From: Acidobacteriota bacterium | Lineage (GTDB): Bacteria; Acidobacteriota; Terriglobia; Acidoferrales; 2-02-FULL-67-57 | Assembly: GCA_016210895.1 (NCBI GenBank) | Contig: JACQTG010000250.1 | Location: 1-20,920, forward strand | Direction: 5' to 3' | Length of the DNA: 20,920 nt | Shown here: one piece after another, positions 16,115 through 20,920 of the stretch | Layout of the letters: every line of letters starts with the position of its first letter | Numbering within the stretch: the first letter of the stretch is position 1 | The notes under the pieces: model-generated | Database searches by the model: none | What the model was told of the DNA's origin: nothing | Seen by the model: the letters and a program-made list of their open reading frames with translations, nothing else | Program-made: the position numbers and the translations under genes

Positions 16115-16129
16115 GCCGACCTCCGTGGC

Positions 16130-16161
16130 TCGGGCCGCCGGGAGAATGACCGCCGGCCCGA
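16130..16161. terminator. Dyad between convergent genes
   Basis: TCGGGCCG (16130-16137) pairs perfectly with CGGCCCGA (16154-16161). It lies in the 50-base gap between the zinc-ribbon gene and the convergent minus-strand gene, so it could end transcription from both sides. No T-run follows on either strand. Confidence 0.4.
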
Positions 16162-16164
16162 CCT

Positions 16165-16938
16165 TCATTTGCCTCCCCAGATGATGGCTACTTGGAAGCG
16201 AACGCCGATGTCGGGTGTGCTGGCGGTGAGACCCAGCGGAACGCCCGCCTTCAGTTCCAGGTAGTGGGTGGCGAAGAAGATCACCTCGGGCTGGACGCTC
16301 AGCCGGGTGTTTCCGGTGGCGGTCTGGGTCTCGCCGTTCAGCTCGATCACCGGCGCCCAGTGGCGAGAGGCGAACCACACGAGAGCGTGGTCGTACTTGA
16401 AAATGCGCTCGACCTCCTGCTGCCCCCCGATGGTGGTCTTCCAGAGCAGGTTGGAATGGAGCCGGAACTTCTGGCCGAGATAGCGGTCCACAAAGATACC
16501 GGCCCCGAGTTCGGGCGCGTCGCCCGCAAGCCGGCTCGGGCCGGTGGGCGCTTCCGCTTCAGCCTGCACCGAAACGGCGTAGCGGCGGTCCTCCCCACCG
16601 AACAGCAGGTAACGCGCCCCCAGCTCCAGCTTGCCGCCGAAGGTGCGCGGTGGTTGCCCCGGGCCTTCGTCGGCCCGCCGCAAGGGGAAGCCGGCATTCA
16701 CTTGCAGGCGGGGAAAGAGTCCGATCTCGATCTCCGTCTCCGGACGCGCCTGTTCGCTGACCCCGGGCCCCTCGCGCTCGTACTCGAACTGGATCTTCCA
16801 GTTGCCCGTGCCGGGAGCGAACGGCAAGGCGAACTCCGTGCTGAGAGGCTCACCGCGATGCGCCCACGCCGGGTTCGGCCGCAAAAGCAAGACAAGTCCG
16901 ACGGCGAGAAAAGCTGAGACCCGCAAGAAGCCGCGCAT
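16165..16938 (-). CDS. Exported outer-membrane barrel-like protein
   Basis: 257-residue protein with a clear signal peptide (MRGFLRVSAFLAVGLVLLLRPNPAWA, cleavage near 26). The mature part shows alternating amphipathic strands (NWKIQFEYERE, ETEIEIGLFPRLQVNAGFPL, GKLELGARYLLFG, YAVSVQAEAEAPTG, FRLHSNLLWKTT, LELKAGVPLGL) and ends in VRFQVAIIWGGK, resembling the small 'transporter'/meta-pathway outer-membrane barrels often found beside metal-efflux genes. That resemblance is my inference. The ATG at 16938 has GGAGGA just upstream, inside a hairpin described separately. It lies 72 bases after the stop of the Cys-rich gene in the same direction and is probably its operon partner. Confidence 0.72.
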   Translation of the reverse strand: MRGFLRVSAFLAVGLVLLLRPNPAWAHRGEPLSTEFALPFAPGTGNWKIQFEYEREGPGVSEQARPETEIEIGLFPRLQVNAGFPLRRADEGPGQPPRTFGGKLELGARYLLFGGEDRRYAVSVQAEAEAPTGPSRLAGDAPELGAGIFVDRYLGQKFRLHSNLLWKTTIGGQQEVERIFKYDHALVWFASRHWAPVIELNGETQTATGNTRLSVQPEVIFFATHYLELKAGVPLGLTASTPDIGVRFQVAIIWGGK

Positions 16939-16959
16939 TTTTTCCTCCGCAGGAAAAAA
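16936..16959 (-). promoter_or_regulatory. Start-codon-masking hairpin of the minus-strand barrel gene
   Basis: In the mRNA sense, TTTTTTCC pairs perfectly with GGAAAAAA around the loop TGCGGA (plus-strand arms at 16938-16945 and 16952-16959). The right arm contains half of the Shine-Dalgarno (GGAGGA) and runs into the A of the ATG. The stem is six A-U plus two G-C pairs, so it would melt easily, as in simple RNA thermometers. It is not a terminator: no U-run follows the stem. Confidence 0.42.
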
Positions 16960-17010
16960 GGATTAGGAGCACGCGGGGGAAACCCGCGCTTATTGTTTTG
17001 AACAGCCCTG

Positions 17011-17388
17011 TTAAGCGCGAGCGCGGCGAGGAGGCGGAGAGTCGGCCTGGAGGAAAACCGAATGCCAGAGGGGCGCTCCCGGCGGCATTTCAAGCACCAG
17101 CGGGGCGGGGCGTCTGATTTCAATCGGTTCCGTAGGCAAATACACTTGTGGAGTGAGGGCGCGCTCCTCGCGGTCGCCGCACGATTGAAGCGAGACCTGA
17201 CTGGGCGCGCCGCCCGGGAAGTGGCACCTGGGCTTCTTCAGTCTAGGATGTTGATGGGCGCAGCGGCAGAGACGTTCGTCACACTTGCATTCGTGAGAGG
17301 CGACGGCGGCCACGGGGCGCAGGAGTGGGGTTAGCGGGCTCCCTAGCAGCAACAGCAACCAGACCGTCGAGATGAGTCGCCGTCCCAT
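17011..17388 (-). CDS. Cys/His-rich exported small protein
   Basis: 125-residue protein that I do not recognise. An N-terminal hydrophobic segment (MGRRLISTVWLLLLLGSPLT, 5-20) reads as a signal peptide or anchor. Just behind it is a metal-site-like cluster: H32, C34, C36, C41, C43, H45, H47, C55, H56 and later C70. The C-terminal half is Pro/Glu-rich and ends in a basic PPPRRARA. The frame is open to a TTG at 17394, but ATG 17388 fits the promoter position better. It heads a minus-strand pair with the barrel-like gene at 16165-16938. Periplasmic binding or sensing of a soft metal such as copper is a reasonable guess from the residues, not a demonstrated function. Confidence 0.65.
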   Translation of the reverse strand: MGRRLISTVWLLLLLGSPLTPLLRPVAAVASHECKCDERLCRCAHQHPRLKKPRCHFPGGAPSQVSLQSCGDREERALTPQVYLPTEPIEIRRPAPLVLEMPPGAPLWHSVFLQADSPPPRRARA

Positions 17389-17392
17389 TGGC

Positions 17393-17402
17393 AACCTAGG
17401 TT
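17393..17402. promoter_or_regulatory. Perfect 10-bp palindrome at the minus-strand promoter
   Basis: AACCTAGGTT at 17393-17402 is self-complementary and lies between the proposed minus-strand -10 (it overlaps its edge by two bases) and the start codon at 17388. A repressor bound here would block transcription of the Cys-rich/barrel pair. Confidence 0.4.
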
Positions 17403-17428
17403 AATAGGATGCCGTCTGCCTCAATCAA
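17401..17428 (-). promoter_or_regulatory. Possible sigma70 promoter for the Cys-rich/barrel gene pair
   Basis: On the minus strand, TTGATT (17428-17423), a 16-base spacer and TATTAA (17406-17401). The ATG at 17388 is 12 bases beyond the -10 box, so the leader would be very short, and no good Shine-Dalgarno is seen. Confidence 0.42.
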
Positions 17429-17525
17429 GTTTCAGGGTGTGTCAGAAGGCCACTGTTCGACGCGGCTTGACTCCGCGCCGCACGTGTGTTTGACTAGGCG
17501 GCGCAACATACCCTGGGGGTGGGGC

Positions 17526-17954
17526 GTGCCCGTACCGAAGCTGGTTGGCGACATCATGACCCGGGAAATCACCACACTGCCCCACGATGCCAAGCTGCTG
17601 GACGCCGTGCTGCTGATGCGCTCGAGCGGCTTCCGGCATATGCCGGTCGTCAACGGCGACCGCCTGGTAGGCCTGCTCTCCGACCGCGATGTGCAGCGGG
17701 CCTCGCCCTCCATCTTCGGGAAGATGTCTCCCGAGGAGTACAACCGCATCTTCGAAACCACTCCGATTGAGAAGGTGATGGCGCGGGATCCGGTGGCGGT
17801 GAAACCCGACGCGCCCATCACCGAAGTGGTGAAGCTGATGCACGAGCGCAAGTTCGGGTCGGTGCCGGTGGTTGAGGGGGATAATAAGTTGGTGGGGATT
17901 GTCACCACCACCGACCTGCTCGCCCTGCTCAGTAACGTCTTGGGCGGGGCCTGA
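17526..17954 (+). CDS. Two-CBS-domain protein
   Basis: 142-residue stand-alone protein made of two CBS motifs, which together form a Bateman module binding adenine nucleotides (AMP, ATP, SAM or similar). CBS1 covers about 7-58 (VGDIMTREITTLP... HMPVV... VGLLSDRDV) and CBS2 about 83-136 (VMARDPVAVKPDAPITEVVKLM... SVPVV... LVGIVTTTDLL). There is no attached catalytic domain, so it probably regulates a partner protein or the energy response. The frame is open back to 17409, but those residues have no CBS character, so the GTG at 17526 was taken as the start; the G-rich run upstream is a poor Shine-Dalgarno and the start is uncertain. It is divergent from the Cys-rich gene and followed 132 bases later by the DUF1028 gene. 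Confidence 0.88.
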   Translation: MPVPKLVGDIMTREITTLPHDAKLLDAVLLMRSSGFRHMPVVNGDRLVGLLSDRDVQRASPSIFGKMSPEEYNRIFETTPIEKVMARDPVAVKPDAPITEVVKLMHERKFGSVPVVEGDNKLVGIVTTTDLLALLSNVLGGA

Positions 17955-18086
17955 ACGTCCTTTCTGGACTCCCGACGCCTTCCGGTCGCCGGGCCACTCG
18001 CGAGCAGGTGGGGATGCTCACCGGGTTCCATGTGGCCTATCTCACCTGAAACAAGAATCTGCCCGACCAGTCAGAAGGGAGGGACG

Positions 18087-19034
18087 ATGACGAGGCAGTG
18101 GATGCTTGTGCTCGCGCCCACGGTGTTGCTGGGGGCAGCCCTGCTGGCTGGTGTCCACCCGGTGCGTTTTACCGCCACCTTTTCCCTCGTCGCCTACGAC
18201 CCTGCCACCGGCGACTTGGGTGTGGCGGTGGCCTCCAAGTTTCCTGCGGTGGGAGCGATGGTGCCCTACGCCAAGGCTGGCGTGGGGGCGGTGGCCACGC
18301 AGGCCGCCGCGAATCTGAGCTTCGGTTCCCAGGGGCTCAGAATGATGGAGCTCGGCTTCAGCGCCCAGCAGGCGCTCGACCAGCTCATCGAGAATGACCC
18401 CGGCCGCGACGACCGCCAAGTGGGATTGGTGGATGCCCAGGGGCAGGCAGCGGCCTGGACGGGAAAGAAGTGCTTTTCCTTCGCGGGGCACATCGTGGGC
18501 GAGAACTACACCGTGCAAGGGAACATCCTGGCGGGCCGCGCCGTCGTCCAGGCCATGGCGGAGAAGTTCACGAAAACCTCCGGGTCGCTGGCCGAGCGGT
18601 TGATGGCCGCCTTGGAAGCGGGCGAAGCCGCCGGTGGCGACCAGCGCGGCAAGGAATCGGCGGCGCTGTTGGTGGTGCGGGCCGGGGCCGGCTACGGTGG
18701 CGTGGGCGACCGCTGGGTGGACCTGCGCGTGGACGACCACTCCGATCCGATCCGCGAGCTTCGCCGCCTGCTCGACGTCCACACCCTTTACTTCGGCGAG
18801 TCGAACCAGCTCGTTCCCCTCACGCCCGCCCTGGTGCGCGAGATTCAGGAGATCCTCGCCCGCACCGGCTTCTACGAAGGCGAAATTAACGGCGTTTACG
18901 ACCAGGCCACCCGCAAGGCCCTCGAGGATTTCCAGGGCTGGGAGAACTTGGAGATGCGCTTTCGCAAGGACAATCAGATTGACGCCGTCGTCCTCGACTA
19001 CATGCGCAAGCACTACGGCGAGACGAAGCCCTGA
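18087..19034 (+). CDS. Exported DUF1028-family protein with peptidoglycan-binding-like C-terminus
   Basis: 315-residue protein. An N-terminal signal peptide (TRQWMLVLAPTVLLGAALLAG, to about residue 22-29) precedes the DUF1028 domain (about 31-225), recognised from TFSLVAYDPATGDLGVAVASKFPAVG, GVGAVATQAAANLSFGSQGL, DRQVGLVDAQGQAAAWTG, the NYTVQGNIL segment and VDLRVDDH. DUF1028 proteins have an Ntn-hydrolase-like fold; their reaction is unsettled. Residues about 246-310 (REIQEILARTGFYEGEINGVYDQATRKALEDFQ region) match the PG_binding_1 repeat pattern, which would tie the protein to the cell wall. ATG 18087 was chosen because GAAGGGAGGG lies just upstream; 19 upstream in-frame residues disrupt the signal peptide. 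It is followed by non-coding DNA. Confidence 0.88.
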   Translation: MTRQWMLVLAPTVLLGAALLAGVHPVRFTATFSLVAYDPATGDLGVAVASKFPAVGAMVPYAKAGVGAVATQAAANLSFGSQGLRMMELGFSAQQALDQLIENDPGRDDRQVGLVDAQGQAAAWTGKKCFSFAGHIVGENYTVQGNILAGRAVVQAMAEKFTKTSGSLAERLMAALEAGEAAGGDQRGKESAALLVVRAGAGYGGVGDRWVDLRVDDHSDPIRELRRLLDVHTLYFGESNQLVPLTPALVREIQEILARTGFYEGEINGVYDQATRKALEDFQGWENLEMRFRKDNQIDAVVLDYMRKHYGETKP

Positions 19035-19351
19035 CGGACGGGCGGGACTCCGAGCCCCTCCCGCGCGGGTGGTAACGCGGCGCGGGATCAGGCTTCGGGG
19101 CGATTGGCGTGCCGCTGGGAGGGGATCGCGGCGTTGCTTGACTGCTCCTGGCTGCCGATGGCGCTCCGAGGACGTGCGACCACGGAGCATTTTTGTTTTC
19201 CGAGTTTTCGTCTGGCTCGGTCAAATTCAACTTCCATTTTTGGGAGAACAGCGGCGACGCCGTGCGGTTCAAGGCGGGGAGGCTGTGTGGAAATCATTTG
19301 GTTTTGGCACGCCCCGATGGACGGTCACAACATTGCCGCGAACGCAGGCTT
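19035..19351. other. Intergenic region between convergent genes
   Basis: About 317 bases between the DUF1028 gene and the convergent oxidoreductase gene. It contains one intrinsic terminator (19163-19199) and otherwise no convincing gene: the plus-strand frame running through 19104-19583 is mostly antisense to the oxidoreductase and has no domain character. Confidence 0.5.
19163..19199 (+). terminator. Intrinsic terminator downstream of the DUF1028 gene
   Basis: GCTCCG (19163-19168) pairs with CGGAGC (19183-19188), extended inside by an A-A mismatch and GG/CC, and followed by ATTTTTGTTTT (19189-19199). The orientation fits the plus-strand gene ending 129 bases upstream. Confidence 0.65.
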
Positions 19352-20569
19352 CTATCTCGGGCCTTCCCCACGCTCGGCAGCAGCGATGATCCGTCGGGTG
19401 TTCTCCGGCGAGAAAAACTCCGGAATCGGCACGGTACCGATCAATGCACCAATGAAACGATCCGTCTCCATCTGGTTGCCGCGAAGGGCGCCGAATAGCG
19501 CCTTCATCTCAGGCGGAGGCGGCTGCAGAGTGGCGAACTGGAAATTGAGCTCGAAAGAAGGCATCGACACTTGGTTGCGCTGACGCTCATACTCCGCCAG
19601 CGCCTCCTCCAGCGGCTGGCGGCCAGAAAAGCCCTTGTCGACGGCGTCTGCGAGAAGCTCGGCATCCCGGAAAGCATCACTGATTCCGAATGCCCCATTG
19701 GGGTCCTTATGGTGGCTGGCGTCGCCTACCAATGCCCAGCCGGGACCATGGGGCTTGCGGAAAAAGTTCGGCAAATCGGCAGTCCCAACAAAACGTTCAG
19801 CCCGCTTGCCCGCTCGTATGCGCTCGCCGAGTCCCGGAAGCAATTCGAGTGTCTTCAGGTAGTGGCCTTCGATGTCCTTCCGGACGACATGAAACTCTTC
19901 TTTTGGCCACTCCATGCCCGTGCAAACGAGGTTGTCGTTTGTCGGGAAGGCGACCGCGAATCGGTGGTCGCGCGGGTAGAGCTCAGCGCCCCCGACTGAA
20001 ACACCGCTCCAGTAGGTGTAATACGCGCAGGCGACAGTCGGCTTCTCGTAGGTTATCGCGGCCCCGACCATGCGGGCGACCAGGGAGTGCAAACCGTCGG
20101 CTCCGATGACAAGCCGCGCCTTCTCCGTCACGCTCGTACTGTTCCTGGTTCGGCCACGGATGCCAGCAGCGCGGTTGTCCTCGAAGCAAACTTCCTCGAC
20201 TGTGAATTTCTCGCGCAACTCTGCTCCTGCTTCGACGGCCGCATCGACGAGGATCTTGTCGAGCACGGTTCGGCGAGGACCATAGCCTGTAGCAACACCA
20301 TCCACTGGCGGGGGACAGCCCGTCAGTGAGAAGGGGCCGACATCCAAACAATAGCTGCGCACCGGTCGACAGTTCGAGGCAACAACTTTATCGAGGAGGC
20401 CCCAGCGCTTGAGTCGGGCGACGCCGGGCGCATGAATGAAATGGGTCGATATGGTGTCGCTCGGAAACGCAGCCTTGTCCACGAGCAGCACTCGATAACC
20501 GCGGCGGGCGAGGAGCATCGCGGTCGGCGAGCCCCCACAGCGAGCACCTACAATGGCGACGTCGTACAT
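19352..20569 (-). CDS. FAD-dependent oxidoreductase (geranylgeranyl reductase/UbiH-like)
   Basis: 405-residue flavoprotein of the FAD/NAD(P)-binding group that includes geranylgeranyl reductases and PHBH-type monooxygenases. Seen: the N-terminal dinucleotide fold VAIVGARCGGSPTAMLLARRGYRVLLVDKA (from residue 4), the central VIGADGLHS motif (about 153-161) typical of the DG motif in this group, and GDASHHKDPNGAFGISDAFRDAE (about 285-307), the second FAD-contacting segment. No signal peptide is seen. The substrate (polyprenyl, halogenated or aromatic) is open. It is preceded on the minus strand by a good promoter and a weak Shine-Dalgarno. By eye its GC and codon use are lower and more mixed than the rest of the window, which suggests later acquisition. 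Confidence 0.88.
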   Translation of the reverse strand: MYDVAIVGARCGGSPTAMLLARRGYRVLLVDKAAFPSDTISTHFIHAPGVARLKRWGLLDKVVASNCRPVRSYCLDVGPFSLTGCPPPVDGVATGYGPRRTVLDKILVDAAVEAGAELREKFTVEEVCFEDNRAAGIRGRTRNSTSVTEKARLVIGADGLHSLVARMVGAAITYEKPTVACAYYTYWSGVSVGGAELYPRDHRFAVAFPTNDNLVCTGMEWPKEEFHVVRKDIEGHYLKTLELLPGLGERIRAGKRAERFVGTADLPNFFRKPHGPGWALVGDASHHKDPNGAFGISDAFRDAELLADAVDKGFSGRQPLEEALAEYERQRNQVSMPSFELNFQFATLQPPPPEMKALFGALRGNQMETDRFIGALIGTVPIPEFFSPENTRRIIAAAERGEGPR

Positions 20570-20603
20570 GGCGCCACCGGTCTATTCGATGGGAGTTGGT
20601 GCC

Positions 20604-20632
20604 ATCTTAGAGCGCGCCTCAGGGAAAGTCAA
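20604..20632 (-). promoter_or_regulatory. Sigma70-type promoter of the FAD oxidoreductase gene
   Basis: On the minus strand, TTGACT (20632-20627), a 17-base spacer and TAAGAT (20609-20604). Transcription would begin near 20597, about 28 bases before ATG 20569. Confidence 0.68.
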
Positions 20633-20716
20633 CGCACAGTGGTCAAGTCATCCTGTAGCGGGAAATTCCGCGACGGTGACAACGTGTCAAAACCATTGGA
20701 TTTCGGCAAGTGTCCC

Positions 20717-20737
20717 AATTTGGTTGGCAACCAAATT
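20717..20737. promoter_or_regulatory. 21-bp perfect inverted repeat, operator candidate
   Basis: AATTTGGTTG (20717-20726), one central G, then CAACCAAATT (20728-20737): two perfect 10-bp arms. The length and one-base spacer resemble sites for dimeric repressors. It lies 85 bases upstream of the -35 of the oxidoreductase promoter, so it could instead belong to a gene beyond the right edge. Confidence 0.45.
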
Positions 20738-20741
20738 CCCT

Positions 20742-20761
20742 CTGGTGGCAGGGGCCACCAG
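20742..20761. repeat. 8-bp-arm inverted repeat beside the 21-bp palindrome
   Basis: CTGGTGGC (20742-20749) and GCCACCAG (20754-20761) around AGGG form a compact perfect hairpin four bases after the larger palindrome. No T-run follows. Confidence 0.4.
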
Positions 20762-20808
20762 GCTCGGCGGAGACAATAAGGCGCTGCTTCTCCCGCCGTA
20801 GTTGGTTT

Positions 20809-20838
20809 ACTGGTTTATCGGGTCACTGGTTGATGGGG
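20809..20838 (+). repeat. Imperfect tandem direct repeat
   Basis: ACTGGTTTATCGGG (20809-20822) and ACTGGTTGATGGGG (20825-20838) match at 12 of 14 positions and are spaced 16 bases apart. No function is suggested by the context. Confidence 0.4.
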
Positions 20839-20920
20839 GCGGGGGTGGCTGGAGGGCGAGGGTGAGGGGCGTGCCGCAACGCGGGCCCTCCTACGCGGGT
20901 CGAGCTTCGGAGGGTAACCC

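Larger units (their letters stand above)
20570..20920. other. Non-coding region upstream of the oxidoreductase gene
   Basis: About 351 bases to the window end. It holds the oxidoreductase promoter, a 13-bp dyad TGACA-ACG-TGTCA (20677-20689), the 21-bp palindrome and adjacent hairpin (20717-20761), a short direct repeat (20809-20838) and a weak dyad CCCTCC/GGAGGG (20886-20891/20909-20914). No reading frame here looks like a gene; another gene probably starts or ends beyond the window. Confidence 0.5.

Noticed and set aside
16938..16959. The T6CC/GGA6 hairpin as an intrinsic terminator.
   Set aside because: In both directions the T-run lies on the 5' arm and A residues follow, so it lacks the 3' U-tract of a terminator.
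17467..17512. Promoter for the CBS gene using TTGACT at 17467 or 17490.
   Set aside because: No acceptable -10 hexamer is found at 16-18 bases from either; the region may still contain a promoter, but it cannot be supported.
18042..19190. Minus-strand 382-codon frame opposite the DUF1028 gene.
   Set aside because: Gly/His-rich antisense translation typical of high-GC shadows; the plus strand encodes a recognisable exported protein.
19104..19583. Plus-strand 159-codon frame starting in the intergenic region.
   Set aside because: It runs through an intrinsic terminator and then antisense to the oxidoreductase; no domain character and no Shine-Dalgarno.

Overview
The window reads as a stretch of chromosome from a high-GC, Gram-negative-type bacterium. 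I infer Acidobacteriota, or a close relative, from the ensemble: a Ser/Thr kinase fused to a PD40/TolB-like propeller, a gap-(small ORF)-pgk-tpiA-secG cluster, many exported proteins with outer-membrane barrel character, and GC-rich REP-like repeats of the 'CCTGAGCGAAG...GGATCTGC' kind between genes. This is a judgement from gene content; no marker gene in the window settles it.

Layout. Positions 1-2275 hold the 3' part of an M28-type aminopeptidase with a winged-helix tail, a nucleoside 2-deoxyribosyltransferase-like protein and a thymidine kinase (tdk). Positions 2283-5049 hold a GHMP sugar kinase, a CPBP-family membrane protease overlapping it by ATGA, and an exported protein with a BamE/SmpA-like C-terminus. 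Positions 5098-7782 encode a one-TM receptor-type Ser/Thr kinase with a beta-propeller, preceded by an extended -10 box so close to the ATG that the mRNA is probably leaderless. Two overlapping strong dyads follow it. Positions 7904-11894 are the central-metabolism block: a good sigma70 promoter, a leader with three overlapping hairpins, gap, an unknown small basic protein, pgk, a REP-like repeat, tpiA and secG. A tRNA-Leu(GAG) with its own promoter follows.

Positions 12262-16114 hold an exported beta-lactamase-fold serine hydrolase, a large predicted outer-membrane barrel and a small zinc-ribbon membrane protein. Positions 16165-17388 (minus strand) hold a Cys/His-rich exported protein and a second barrel-like outer-membrane protein, apparently one operon behind a promoter with a 10-bp palindrome. 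The barrel's start codon lies inside a U/A-rich hairpin. Positions 17526-19034 hold a two-CBS-domain protein and an exported DUF1028 protein with a peptidoglycan-binding-like tail. Positions 19352-20569 (minus) encode a FAD-dependent oxidoreductase with visibly lower GC. The last 350 bases are non-coding and carry a 21-bp perfect inverted repeat.

Most of the window is housekeeping or ordinary envelope function. No mobile element, CRISPR array, phage gene or defence system was found. The parts most worth a second look are the competing-hairpin leader of gap, the orphan small gene inside the glycolytic operon, the Cys-rich/outer-membrane pair with its hairpin-masked start, and the operator-like palindrome at 20717-20737.
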